64,000 nt of DNA from Ostrinia nubilalis (GCF_963855985.1 NC_087093.1:11477501-11541500), one strand, 5' to 3'; shown: positions 10,956 to 22,715, counted from the stretch's first letter. A program made the numbers and translations. Notes: generated by a model not told the origin, from the letters alone.

Positions 10956-11773
10956 GTTACCTTTATGATGTCGTCGGTCCACGCTGCGTAGGCTATTTGC
11001 CGATAATACTTTTTATTTTTAGTTTAAAACAGCATAAGGTAGGTATTTAACAGTTTAGCTTATTATTTGCAAAGGACTTAAAATCAGCTTTCTACAATAA
11101 TAAATAGTCAGCAATAAAAATGGAATGTTTTGTCGAAGGTTTCATCATATTTCTGTCCGTATTAAACGTCCTATAATAGAGTCAGTTAACGTCTCAAGCT
11201 GCTAGTTTCCAATTTCCTTTTTAATATTGACAATCAGATAGCAAAGATGTAGGTTTAACGGCTAGGATCCAAACGTATTATTGGACAAAGAAAAGAAAAT
11301 CAAAGTGTCATGTAGAGTGAGTGATCTGTGTGGCAATATCTCTTACTTTAATGCTTAAATGCACCCTCATTTTTATATGAAATAAGTCGTCGTATAGTTT
11401 TGGTCTAGAAAACTAACATTAAGATGGAAGAAAAATCCAGCATTGATAGAAAAGATTCAATTAAATCATCCCTCTTCCCCCTTGGGAGGTTTCCTTTTAC
11501 TTGTTTAGTTAGGTTGAATCCTACTGCTTAGAATAGATCTTATTAGTAGCCACAGTAATACAAATCGGAACCGGTAATAATGGCTCGTGGGACTAGTACA
11601 TCTTAGCCTACTAAGCTACTATAGTCGCTCTATAATCTGATTGTGGTCTGAGCCCCAATAATTAACGTTAGCGTCTTGTTACCCATTTACCAATTCAAGC
11701 AAATTAATAGTGTTTGTCAAGTGTTAATTGAAGATAATTGGTGAGAAAATTATATGATGAAATTAGTACCTGT
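10956..11773. other. Non-coding stretch with a tiny RTE scrap
   Basis: The phrase 'gtcggtccacgctgcgtagg' near 10972 resembles the RTE 3' coding region in minus orientation, but is too short to annotate firmly. The rest is AT-rich unique-looking DNA. Confidence 0.3.
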
Positions 11774-11900
11774 GTGCTTACCGTGAGTTTACGTTAGGAG
11801 TGCTGAGCACTAGCTAGCCTTAATTCTTGAAAGTAACCGCTAGATGCGCTGTATAATCTGTCATACATTTAATATAATTTTTTTACGCAGTCGCTGCTCA
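11774..11900. mobile_element. One-ended copy of the 'GTGCTTACC' MITE
   Basis: Starts GTGCTTACCGTGAGTTTACG and keeps the internal 'cttgaaagtaaccgctagatg' and 'acgcagtcgct' phrases of the copies at 3383 and 4421, but the right inverted repeat has decayed or been lost. Confidence 0.6.
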
Positions 11901-12037
11901 TAGTGGACTAAAGGTGCGCGAGTTTTATTAAGTGAGTTATGAAATAAGTCAAATCAAAATATTTGTGAACTAAATTAATTTATTGTGTAACTTAATTTTA
12001 ATTAAAAGCCTTTTTGTAATTAGCAAAACTGTGGATA

Positions 12038-12136
12038 GGTTGCACCATCTTACTTTGACTTTGACAAACGTCAAAAATCTGTATAACTCCATACAAGTTA
12101 TCGTTAAAGTTACGGTCAAATTAGATGGTTTAACTC
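12038..12136. mobile_element. Short inverted-repeat element, 'GCACCATCT' type
   Basis: Left 'accatcttactttgacttt' pairs with right 'aaagttacggtcaaattaga', and the centre 'ataactccatacaagttat' is itself palindromic. This has the form of a small, decayed MITE. No target duplication could be fixed. Confidence 0.45.
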
Positions 12137-13042
12137 AGCCTAAGATTGACAGATAGGTAACGCTTATAGAGTCATGTCTTTTTTACTCAATATTGTAAAA
12201 CGTATTTCGACAACTTTTCACTAATTTACCTAAGGGTCTAAATTTCTACAAATTAAACGGTGAACCATAGCAGTTACGAAAAACCTCTGCGTAAAAGTTT
12301 ATTGAGGTTAAAACACATTCTGCAACTTTAAAGGATGTTGTAAACAGAGTAGGTATCATTTGGATGACCCCAGGTATATGGAATGTTCGAAACCTTCGTA
12401 AAAGTTTACTCGGGATTGGGAATTGGGATTTATATGAAAAGTCGAAGATAAAAATAGAGCTGCTTTTATTTCGTACAAGTTTCATTAATAATGAAGAAGG
12501 AAGAAAAATCAAATATTAACTAACTTAAGTGAAAAAAGCTTTGAGCACTTAAAATAAACTCCTATTTATTTTTTCCCTACTCGAATGCCAAAAATGTTTA
12601 GCTAAAACGCTTTGCCCTCGTAGGGTGTACTCTTTTGCCTTCAATATCCAGGCTGACCTCTCTTTTTGTTAAAATCTGTGCCTATATCGAACTTTCAGAA
12701 AAACCAATTCCACTTTACAAAGGCGGCCAATTTATGACCCAGTGCACGCGAGTCCTGTGGGGATTGTGTATTACGGGAGCGGTCCAAAATCCAAATTAAT
12801 TTCAAGATGAAAATTTGACGGGCACAATTATGGTTCGCGAGCCAATGATGACGAACACACCCCCAAATATTGCGTTGACACGAGTCACGAATAAAATACG
12901 GACCTATTTTTAGGGGTCCGTGGGGAAATTGAATTGACCGCGGTCTGGTTTAGTGGGTCATATTGTGTATACCAGTGAGGTTGAAGGTTTGATACTCGTA
13001 GGGGTAAACATTTCTTAAAAATGGGACGAACTTTATAGAAAT
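12137..13042. other. Non-coding stretch with a GC-richer island at about 12720-12900
   Basis: Mostly AT-rich. The island contains ATTA/TTAATT homeodomain-like cores set in balanced-composition sequence and matches no repeat in the window. It could be regulatory; nothing proves it. Confidence 0.2.
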
Positions 13043-13052
13043 GGATGTTCAT

Positions 13053-16000
13053 CGTTTCAGCCAAATGACGTCCACTGCTGGACAAAGGCCTCCTCCAAGG
13101 TTTTCCACAATGCACGGTCCTGCGCTGCCCGCATCCAGGCTCTTCCCGCGACCTTTACGAGATCGTCGGTCCACCTAGTAGGAGGCCTGTCCACGCTACG
13201 TCTTCCAGCCCGCGGTCGCCACTCGAGAACTTTTCTGCCCCGCCCACTGCCACTTGGTTTTAGCAATTCTGCGAGCTATGTCGGTCACTTTGGTTCTCCT
13301 GCGGATCTCCTCATTTCTGAATTGATCACGCAGGGAAACTCCAAGCATGGCCCGCTCCATCGCCCTTTGGGTGACCTTGAGCCTTCTTATGAGGCCCATA
13401 GTAAGCGACCACGTTTCGGATCCATAAATCAACACTGGCAACACACACTGCTCGAAGACTTTTGTCTTGAGACACTGCGGTATTTCGGACGTGAGTATAT
13501 TGCGTAGCTTCCCGAACGCTGCCCAGCCGAGTTGGATTCGACGATTGACCTCTTTCTCGAAGTTGGCCCTACCTAACTGGACTGTTTGTCCCAGGTATAC
13601 ATAATTGTCAACAACTTCGAGTGTAGAGTCTCCAACCTTCAAAGGAGTGGGTGCGACACGGACATTAGACATGATTTTTGTCTTGTCCATGTTTATTTTG
13701 AGACCCACTTGTTGAGAGGCTCTACTGAGGCCATCGAGCATTGTGCCTAGATCTTCCAAGGTTTCAGCCATGACTACGATATCGTCCGCGAATCGAAGGT
13801 GGGTGATCTACTCACCGTTGATATTTATGCCAAATCCGCTCCAGTCCAAGAGCTTGAAGACATCTTCCAGGGCGGTGCTAAACAGTTTTGGAGATATGAC
13901 GTCTCCCTGTCTTACCCCTCGCTGCAACTGGATAGGTTTCGAGTCCCGATCCTGGAGGCGGACTGACATTGTGGCGTTTTTGTATAGACTTTTTAACACT
14001 TCGATATATCGATAGTCAATTTGGCACCTTTGGAGAGACTGTAGCACTGCCCAGGTCTCGACCGAATCGAAGGCTTTCTCATAATCCACAAACGCCAGGC
14101 AAAGTGGCTGATTATACTCCTCGGTCTTCTGTATAATCTGCCGCAGCGTATGTATGTGGTCTATGGTACCAAAGCCTTTTCGGAAACCGGCTTGTTCGGG
14201 AGGCTGGAAGTCGTCGAGCCTGCGAGCGAGACGATTCGTAATGACTCTCGAAAACAGCTTGTAGACATGGCTCAGAAGTGAGATGGGTCTATAATTCTTC
14301 AACAAGGTTTTGTCACCTTTTTTGAAGAAGAGTATCACCACACTTCTGTGCCATGTCGTAGGCGTTTTTCCTTCGAGGATGACGGAATTGAACAGCTTCT
14401 GAAGAGCCTTCAGTATCAGCGTTCCACCTGCCTTCAAAAGCTCAGCCGTGATTCCATCATCACCCGGTGCCTTGTTGTTCTTCAGCTGTTTGAGAGCCAT
14501 TCTAATCTCGTACAGACTGACGTCCGGGATATCTTCGGTATAGTGTCGGGTCAATCTAGCTCTTGGGTCTTCGGCTAGATTTGTGACAGGTGTGCGTACA
14601 CTCGTGTATAGTTGTCCGTAGAACTTCTCAACCTCTTCCAATATCTCCGGCCCCGACGAAATGGCTCTGCCATCCTCGGTTTTCAGCTTGGTCAGATGGC
14701 TTTGGCCAACAGACAGATCTCTTGCGAACACTTTAGAGCCCTTGTTTCGCTCGATCGCCTCTTTAACACGGTCTGTATTAAATTGGCGTAAGTCGCGAGT
14801 CAAAGACTTGGAGATCTGTCTGTTAAGACGCCGATACTGAGCAGCATCTTCGGAGGACTGCAGAACCAATTTCCGTCTCTCTTCCATGAGTTGATTGGTG
14901 AGATCAGAGATCTTTTTGGTTCTTTTTGAACGACGGGTTTTAAAGAACTTAGACCCAGTCGTTTGGACAATTTCCACGAACCTGTCATTGTATTCGTCCA
15001 CATTTCCGCAGTTTCCAGGCATTCGAAACGATTTTGCAGTTCGAGCTGAAAGCTTTCGGGGTTTTGGAGTTGAATGGGCGCTGGGCGGAGCGTAGACTTC
15101 ATCAGTCGACATCTCTCGAGCTTAGGTCTGATATTCAATGTGCCTCTTACCATTCGGTGATCGCTTCCTGTTTTGACCGAGTTGATCACAGAGACATCAT
15201 TGAATATATGCTTTTTCGTCGACAAGATGAAGTCTATCTCATTTTTTGTAGCGCCATTGGGATGCAGCCATGTCCACTTTCGCTGTTTTGGCTTCCTGAA
15301 GAAGGAGTTCATCATAAAGAGGCCCTCCCTCTCCATAAAGCCAGCCAGCAGCTGGCCACGTGCGTTCCTCTCTCCGTACCCAAATTGCCCCACTTTCAGC
15401 TCATTATCGCTTCGTATTCCCAGCTTCGCGTTGAAGTCCCCCATCACAACGGTAAAATGGGACCGGGAGCTATGTATGGCTCTGGAGATATCCTCATACA
15501 TAGTGTCCACTTCGTCGTCGGGGTGTTCCGTGGTCGGTGCGTATACCTGTATGACCTTCAGCGAATACCGTTTGGTGATTCTGAGTATAAGGTATGCTAC
15601 CCTCGCCGAAACATTCTCGATCTGTACCACGTTGTTGATAAGGGACTTGTGGACGATAAACCCGACACCACCCTGGGACTGCTGGTCGCCCTCCCGGAAA
15701 TAGAGCAGGTTTCCGGATTTGAGGATTATGGTGTCCTCCCCCTCTCTTCGGACTTCACATAATCCTACGATATCCCACTGTAACCTGCTCAATTCTTCCT
15801 CAAGTTCCACTAGCTTCACATCTGTACGCAGTGTGCGAGCGTTGAAGGTTGCCAGGGCCAGAGGTCGTCGGTGTTGGTAGCCTGGCATACCCCGGGGATT
15901 CTTCGCACCCCTTGCCCCACCGTTACCGTGACCGCTACCGTGGTCCGGGATAGTGGGGCCGCCGGGGACTAGGGGCCGTTTTATTGTGTGTACAACCATT

Positions 16001-16193
16001 CTGGAGGGGTTTGCCCTAATCGCCACGCTTGGCAGGCGGGTTGGCGATCGCAGTTTTTTGTTTGGTTTCGCACGCAGACGCTGCTGCCCGTCTGGTGCTA
16101 CAGGGGTTTTTCGCCTCTTACGACACGCCTCCTGTCGGCGGTGGGGAAAAGTATTCTTTTACGGCCGTCCCCACACGGCAAACCATCCAGCAC
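13053..16193 (-). mobile_element. Full-length but inactivated RTE retrotransposon
   Basis: Read on the minus strand this is colinear with the intact element at 24978-28155 from its first bases to the AACG-type tail. GGATGTTCAT is repeated exactly on both sides (13043-13052 and 16194-16203), a 10-bp target-site duplication that fixes both ends. The length, 3141 bp against 3178 bp, is explained by internal deletions and tail or leader differences. The intact target duplication shows that no later rearrangement removed either end. Confidence 0.93.
13057..15999 (-). pseudogene. Broken RTE endonuclease/reverse transcriptase
   Basis: Homologous along its whole length to the 991-residue protein at 25171-28146. 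The N-terminal AP-endonuclease part is readable with its VYAPT, GDFNAKLG, EIDF and SDH motifs. The reverse transcriptase part retains NYRPISLLS, the FVDYEKAFD motif A and RGVRQGD. Three lesions kill it. A 1-base deletion near 15015 shifts frame just after the endonuclease. A TAC-to-TAG change at 13808-13810 sits about ten codons before the FADD catalytic box. A 32-bp deletion near 13238 shifts frame in the C-terminal region, with GGGGCA at both deletion edges of the intact sequence. Long open frames on the opposite strand are shadows. Confidence 0.93.
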
Positions 16194-16203
16194 GGATGTT
16201 CAT

Positions 16204-17160
16204 AAATTTAGTCAATTACAGATATTTATAAAGTCTCATCCATGCCAATGAGAATCATAATTATCTCGTATTTATTCCGCCATTGTTCATGATCGTGATC
16301 CTCATTCATCGAGCTAGGTCATCTTAAGAACTCGTTTACTCCATCATTTTTGTGGCAGCTATATTTTAGTAAAATTCTAAGTTCGTCATTTTAGCTGGGT
16401 GTTAAAGTAGACATAACACTTACCTAGACGTATCCGTCACTAAACGGTTAAAAGCCCCCAGTATCTCGTTATAGGATATAAAACGTACCTATATCAAAAT
16501 GCTTGTTTTAGGCAGAACCATCTTGAGTGCTTTTTAGCTTCGTGCACTGAGTCGTTTCGGGGTGTCACACCGATCATTTCAGATTGAGTCGGGTCGCGTC
16601 ACGCCATTTGCGAGTCATTCCGACGTTATCACGAGTTTTATTAGCTGTCACTTGCGATTATTCCGCGATCACCGTCAAATTCCCTGATTAAGTCCTTTGA
16701 ATCCGGCTGTTTAATTAACCGGACTCGGTCTTATTTGCCTTCGATTGGAAACACGCTCTATCAGATCTGGGTCCGGGCGCTTTTTGTAAGAGCGTGTCTG
16801 TTTCGTTTAATTAACGTCATTTGTTTTTCTTTAATTTTTAATTTGATGTTCTTTTCTCTTTTTTTTATTGCATGCTGTTTATATCTTTTGTTAGCTAAAT
16901 GATCATTATGATTCATTAATTTGAAGAATGATATCGTTCTTAAGCCAAATATTTTAATAAAATAGATATAACGGTCGGAAGATGTTATCTGAAATTCTGT
17001 TTGAAGCAAGAGCTTTATCTGGATAGATAATTCTTATTTGGTATTTGGTAGCCACCTGGCCTGCATTTGCATATATTGCGGTGGGCGCAAATGTTAGTTT
17101 GATTCGGATTCATGGTACCTATTAAGGTCGGTATATAAATGTTTACTAAGTTTATTTCCA
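16204..17160. other. Non-coding stretch with a candidate regulatory island (about 16500-16800)
   Basis: The island is GC-richer than its surroundings, matches no repeat in the window, and contains clustered homeodomain-like cores: TTTTATTAG near 16635, and TTTAATTAAC twice, near 16710 and 16806. An imperfect inverted pair, 'acacgctctatc' and 'agagcgtgtc', lies at about 16752-16800. The function is a guess; the rest is AT-rich. Confidence 0.22.
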
Positions 17161-17207
17161 GCCTTTGTCCAGCAGTGGAATTTAAGTATATGGCTGAAAC
17201 GAACAAG
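17161..17207 (+). mobile_element. Very short RTE 3' scrap
   Basis: 'gcctttgtccagcagtgga' and 'ggctgaaacgaacaagg' match the RTE 3' end in order, with the bases between them altered. An old, strongly truncated copy. Confidence 0.6.
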
Positions 17208-18045
17208 GTTTATGTTTCATCTGGTCACCAAAGAGCTCAGAGGCTGAATCCTAAACAGCTATCGTAACGAGAAACGAATAAGGTATCTCACCATTTAGTT
17301 AATTTTAATTTAAATGCGAAAGGAAATAAAATTAGGTTGTATTTACTATTTACTCGACTGAGCCAGAAGGAGGGTTATTTTATTTCATTGTTCATTTAAC
17401 ATTACAAAATCTATTAGTTATTCCACGTTATAAAATCAAACTGAAATTCTACCTCCGAATACCATAAGTGTCATCGAGCAAGTTGAATGGCGGATATCGA
17501 ACTTCACTAATCCTATCCCTACCCAACCCTTCAGCCGTATCTATAAAGTACAATTCAAACATAAATTCCGCCGAAGGGTTGATTAGAGGTACACCTACCT
17601 TAATTGCTTCCGATAATCATAGCAATAAGTAGAAATACAACAGTACGATGAGCTGGAGATAGTTTAATGGCTTTATTGATAGTTGTCTAAACAACGGGGA
17701 AAGTTCACCCCTCGATGGATACAAATGAGTTTCGTGGTTGCTGATAGTTGCTTCGCCGTGTTTATAGGGATTATTCACTATGAATGTGTTTGGGGTATGT
17801 TGTTTAATCCTTTGTTAAATAAAATAAAATACGGTTCATTTACCTGCTACAGAATATGGAATGCGTCGATTTTACAATAATTACTTTTTTTCTCTGAAAA
17901 CTGTATATTTCATCTGTATAAAATTCTGCAATACAAAAACCCTTTAATCCCTCCAGCTGAGCTAAATATACCTATGCTTCTGTTAGGAGTAGGTTCACCA
18001 CAATAGTCTAGTAAATAAATATCTAATATGACTGAATATGAATAA
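17208..18045. other. Non-coding stretch, nothing recognised
   Basis: AT-rich. Includes 'agccagaaggagggttattt', also seen in the Helitron-like fragment near 4.03 kb, so a small repeat scrap is present at about 17360. Confidence 0.35.
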
Positions 18046-19162
18046 CTAGTTTTTGCCCGCGGCTTCACCCGCGTGAAATTTAGTTTGTCACAGATCGTCA
18101 TAAATTATAGCCTATAATATGTTATTCTGGGTTATCTGGGGGCACGGCAGTGCCCCCACCAACACCAAGTCGAGCAAAAAAGCGGCACGGCCGTACCATC
18201 CTTTTCTCGAAGCAACTCAGGCAATTTTCGACCCCCTGTATCATCGTTGTGGATAAAACTAGAAGACTGAATTTTCAGTATCTATGCAGGCATTGTAAAG
18301 ACACGGTATGTTTCAAATTTCATTCAATTTGAACCAGTAGTTTAAGAATTATAACGGGTCAAAGTTTCTTAATTTTGTCACTCACTGACTGACTGACTCA
18401 CCGATCATCAAAATTCTAAGGCACTTCTAGCAGACCTAGAAGCTTCAAATTTGGAATATAAGTAGTGTTTGGTGTATGAATCAAGGAAAAACTAAAATAT
18501 TTGGCGGCACGGTAGTGCAACCGCTAAGTCTAGCAAAATTTTTCAATTTCGGACCAGTTTTATAAATATTTAACTACTTACCTAAATAAGTTTATAATAT
18601 CATATAAAATTAAATATAAAGGCACACGGTAGTGTCCCCGCCAAGTTGAGTAACATTTTTCAATTTCGGTCCAGTTTTCAGCTCAAGAAGTAGAACCGGA
18701 AAAGAGAAAACGGAAGGCTACCTACAAAAATAAGAAAATTTCATAAGTCAGAGAGAGGACTTTAAGAAAATTCGTTGCTGGTTAGATATACATACAATAA
18801 GTAGAAGGTACCGAAAAGGAAAAAAGTAGAACTGTTTACAAAATACAAAAAGAAACTACAACAAACACTAAATAATTTAATTTAAACGTGTTTTCATGCA
18901 ATGGCCAAGTCAATATATTTATGTAAAACGTTAAAGATTTCCTGGCCTGGACTTGGTATTACATGGATCTCACAACTTTTTACCGTAGAACAACTGAGTT
19001 GCGAGACTTGGTTTTTTTGACAAGTATTGTTTTTGATGGGATAAACAATAATACTGTAAAGTTTCATCAAAATCCGTTTAGTAATTTTTTCATGAAAGAG
19101 TAACAAACATGTTAACATCCAGACATCCATACAAACTTTCGCATTTATAATATTAGTAAGAT
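18046..19162 (-). mobile_element. Long Helitron-like non-autonomous repeat
   Basis: Begins with CTAG and the hairpin 'gcccgcggcttcacccgcg', and ends near 19160 with 'ctttcgcatttataatatta'. Within it are several GC-rich hairpins of the type GGGGGCAC...GTGCCCCC, each followed by a 'aagtygagcaa' phrase. At 18885-19055 there is one arm of a palindromic unit whose two arms are present at 51412-51734. Most of its sequence reappears inverted at 51408-52311. It has no Rep/helicase coding. Helitron assignment rests on end structure and is tentative. Confidence 0.55.
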
Positions 19163-20171
19163 ATGACTGTCGGGGATCGTACTACCGAACCTCAAATCGG
19201 CAGTCTGATACACCTTTGGGTTATTATTATCTTAATACTCAATGCAAGAATATCAATCTACAGATAATTTTATCAGTAATACCAGGCCTGTTCATCTCCG
19301 CGAGTTTGCATCGAAAACAAAACAAGCACGATGGCACCCTACAGGATTACTATTCGATAAGGCCTCACATATTACGAGCGAGCATTCACTCACGCACGCG
19401 TATTCTTGTGTATGATGGAAAAAAATAAAGAAAATGGTGTACTAATTACTGTGCAGTATTTAACTGCCTAAATAATAATAAAAATACAGAATGTGCTTTT
19501 TAAGTTGCCTGAAGACACTGAGAGGTAAATAAGTGGTTAATATTATTCATGATAATTCATGCTTAATCATGTATTTCCTCCGCCATTTTCTGCAGTTTGG
19601 CACCTCACGTCACACATCATTTTACCGAAGTCAGCCCTATGGCTTCGGCGCAGTACCGATCACTGACGTTTGTCAACAAAATGGTGCTTGACTCTTGAGA
19701 CAAGCTAAATTACACCATATTGTTAATGACATTTAGCATACATTTTTTTAAATACCTTCGCGAAGTATACCTTCTTTACGTAGTACTTATTATTATTCTG
19801 TGGTAATACCTTGGAGAATCTACTTGTGCTGAATTTATAGAGAAGTACGAATACAACTCCCGTGTTTAATTGAAATTCCCACTTTCAAAAACCATTCCAA
19901 AATCCTTTAGATACTGCAAAATCAAGCGAAACTAGGTTAATACCTACCAAACAATTACTGTATCAATTCGACCGTAGACAATTCCTAACTTAATCTAGGC
20001 ATAAGCCTTTTATAACAAAGAAAGGCTTCGTTTTATAAAACATAGGTATTTCCTTCAATAGAAATAAAAATAAAATGAGTTTTGTGAGTTAATATCTTTA
20101 GTTCAGAAACCTCTTCAAAATAACTTGCCTTTATAACTTGAGTATTTACAAAGTTGTTAAGTGCAGCAATG
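19163..20171. other. Non-coding stretch, nothing recognised
   Basis: AT-rich with several short fortuitous frames. No repeat shared with the rest of the window was seen. Confidence 0.4.
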
Positions 20172-20173
20172 TA

Positions 20174-21433
20174 GGGGAGACCTAGGAGAGTTGTGACAGA
20201 GGTGAGTTGTGACAAGGACGATTTCTCCTTACTTAATATAGTTAGGAAGCTGGTAAAAATGCTTGTTTGTCGCTTTTAAGACGCTCTTCTTGATTAAGTA
20301 CCTGCGGGCGGGGCACGAGTCACGGTTACGTAAATATGACGTCTGTGTACAAAAAGATGCGAAAAGTAAGTTTTTCTTCAAAATTGTATTTCAATTTATA
20401 TCATGTTTTAGTAAATGTGCACTGTTGTGTTATTTTTTCTCAAGTTGCATGGTTATTCAGGTCTCAAAATGTAGCACTGATCTTTTGTGTGCGCATCGTG
20501 TTTAGAAAATAAAAAATATTATTCGAACCAAGTCGTCATTTTAATTAAACACCTAGGAGAGTTGTGACAGCCTGTCACAACTCTCCTAGCTTACTTAATT
20601 TTTCTGATGGGCCATTTCCACGATGTTTTCAGATGTTTTTTTGTGTGTTAGTAGGTTCATAATTTGTATAATTGCATGCTGCTCCTTTTTTTATCCAGAA
20701 TGCCTAATAACTATACTTGAAAACCATATAGAGGAACTGCTTGCTAGAGTTTAAATCTATTAGGACCTGGCTTATGAAGTGATTAGGTTAAAGGGTTAAA
20801 GTTTAAGATATGCTGCAACCTCTTACAATCTAAACTTGTCAAGATATATTAAGAAGAAAGAGGCTTATCAAGTAAACCCAGAAGGCGAATCTCCGTCTAT
20901 GGACCACCGATACCATTCACCAATATCAATACCACCGCGACTATTTTATTTTTACAGAAGAGGAAGGAAATTTATTAAGTGACTATAAAATTAGCTAAAA
21001 AATATAATAAAAAATCCAGTGTCGTGGGAGAAAAATGAAAGCTGGAGAAATGTGGCTCAATCTGTGTAATGACATCCTATAACTATTTGTTTTAAGGTAC
21101 TAAAGGATGATTATAGTACTTTTTTGCTAAAAATCATATTTGATTGAGTATTATGGTATTTTTATATCTAATAGATGAAATATAATGCTGTCACAACTCA
21201 CCTCGGTAACTGTCACAACTTACCTCGGTGCTAGGAGAGTTGTGACAGAGGGAGTGGTCTAAGATTTTGGTGATTTTCTTAGAAACCCTAATACTTTAGT
21301 TAACTTTGGTGATTGTTTTGAAAACAGAAGGAACGGCGCTTCATTAATTTGTATGATTCATAGCTGTGGAATGTTTTTTGACCGAGATATGGCCCCTAAA
21401 GTAAAAATTGTCACAACTCTCCTAGGTCTCCCC
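20174..21433 (+). mobile_element. Probable pogo-type DNA transposon relic
   Basis: The ends are exact inverted repeats, GGGGAGACCTAGGAGAGTTG and complement, flanked by TA on both sides (20172-20173 and 21434-21435). The phrase (A/G)GG(A/T)GAGTTGTGACAG recurs at the ends and again at about 20550 (as a palindrome) and 21190-21250, so the subterminal region is a cluster of inverted and direct copies. Inside are remnants of a helix-turn-helix protein. TA duplication plus that protein type points to the pogo branch of Tc1/mariner. A related 213-bp element is at 34755-34967. No DDD/DDE catalytic core is visible, so this is a deletion derivative. Confidence 0.65.
20336..20982 (+). pseudogene. Relic of a pogo/CENP-B-like transposase N-terminus
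   Basis: An ATG at 20336 gives MTSVYKKMRK followed directly by a consensus splice donor GTAAGT at 20366, like the short first exon of insect pogo/Tigger-type proteins. From 20764 a frame reads DLAYEVIRLKG, one stop, then SLRYAATSYN and NLSRYIKKK. That order of 'SLR.AA..Y' then 'RYIKKK' is the Psq/CENP-B-type helix-turn-helix pattern. The frame ends at TGA 20980-20982. Splicing between the two parts is not resolved and there are in-frame stops upstream of 20764. Recognition is by pattern only; a profile search would settle it. Confidence 0.45.
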
Positions 21434-21638
21434 TACCAAAGACGTATAGTTTGGCCAATAGTTTGACAGGCCTAAGTATTAGCCAACTTTGACGCATTCT
21501 GGCCAAAGTTTGGAAGACCAGCCAACTTGGCCAATATTTGGGAAGTACTTTGTTATAGTTTTACTTAAAACATGAACATTCGTTTTTATTATAACATCAT
21601 CTTAACAACGTGCACCTATTTCTATTATGGAACTTTTT

Positions 21639-21679
21639 AGAAAATAACTCCTACACTCCTAGTGTAGGAGTTATTTTCT
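21639..21679. repeat. Perfect 19-bp hairpin
   Basis: AGAAAATAACTCCTACACT, a 3-base loop, then its exact complement. The stem is too short for a typical insect pre-miRNA, and a hairpin this clean in otherwise unstructured AT-rich DNA is more likely the centre of an eroded palindromic element. Confidence 0.6.
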
Positions 21680-22272
21680 GTCCCTTCAATTACTCGATTG
21701 TCACTGTTTTTGACTTCATCCGTCAATTTTTCGACTGTATTACCATTACTCTACTGTACCTATACAAAATAGTCTTACAATTTTAAATTGCATTTAAATA
21801 GGGCTGTTGGTTCACAAGAAAAATGTATAGCTAAATACATGTTAATGAAGAAATAAATTTATTCAAATTTAAACTCAAAGTAATTCCCCTTTCTCCTCAA
21901 ATTGCTTTCTAAAACACAGCTGTACCGTTCAGCTTCACACTTTTTTCTCTTTCATTAACCGTTCAAAAATCATTATTTACTTACGGCGCTCATTGGACCA
22001 CGAAAGATAATACAAAGCAATATGATAAAAACAATGGAACGGCAGAAACAATACAAACAACAGATGCTCAGATAACTGTACCAATTTAGCGTTATTGATT
22101 TTATTACCCGTAAAGAACGGAGAACCTGTTGGTGTTTTGGTGGTAAAATTTAACCGAATTGATTTCAATAATCCGTTGAGATTTACGATGAATAAATATT
22201 CCGTAAGTCAAATATTCGTGTACAAAACACGTTTTTTGCTGGTTAGAAACACATGTTTGAGAATAGTACAAT
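21680..22272. other. Non-coding stretch, nothing recognised
   Basis: AT-rich; overlapping short frames on both strands are not supported by any motif. Confidence 0.4.
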
Positions 22273-22275
22273 TTA

Positions 22276-22421
22276 CGCCCGTATTCACAAATATTACTAT
22301 GATGTCTCACAGTGCGCATGGACGCCCAGGGTAACACACAAACCAATCACAGAGCTCTATTCAACGCTGTGCGTTCGATTTGTTGCTTTACTTAAGCAAG
22401 CATCGTTTGTGAATACGGGCG
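22276..22421. mobile_element. MITE, 'CGCCCGTATTCACAAA' family, complete copy
   Basis: Inverted ends CGCCCGTATTCACAAA and complement, with TTA on both sides (22273-22275 and 22422-22424). The 3-bp TTA duplication fits PIF/Harbinger-type mobilisation. Relatives are at 30120-30544 (interrupted by a SINE) and 50192-50275 (partial). Confidence 0.8.
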
Positions 22422-22598
22422 TTAGTTTGGTAATACATAATAATTAGGATTGTTACAATACAAACAAACCCTCTCACACTTGAGTTTCCTACTCATATTT
22501 GGTGAAGGGTTTCTATGTCGTCCCTTTAATAATTATTGAGATAGAGCCCGTCTGTATTGGGCATAGAGGAATTAAGGTATTGGGTCGAGTCCACCTCA

Positions 22599-22709
22599 TC
22601 ATCATCATCACCATCTCAGCCATAGAACGTCCACTGCTGAACATAGGCCTCCCCCAATGCTTTCCATGTTGCCCGGTTGGTAGCGGCCTGCGTCCAGCGC
22701 CTTCCTGCT
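22599..22709 (-). mobile_element. 3' fragment of a second RTE-like family
   Basis: On the minus strand the fragment ends with 'gttcagcagtggacgttcta' and a (GAT)n tail. It resembles the 3' end of the main RTE family (sharing 'gggggaggcct') but differs at many positions and has a different tail. ACCTCA flanks both sides (22593-22598 and 22710-22715). Severely 5'-truncated. Confidence 0.7.
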
Positions 22710-22715
22710 ACCTCA

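Noticed and set aside
15173..15762. Long open frames (176 and 242 codons) opposite the dead RTE, and similar ones opposite the intact RTE at 25467-26136 and 27567-28181.
   Set aside because: They are antisense shadows of the endonuclease and reverse transcriptase, present in both copies for that reason.
21639..21679. A pre-miRNA candidate.
   Set aside because: The 19-bp stem with a 3-base loop is too short for Drosha/Dicer processing as a typical insect miRNA.
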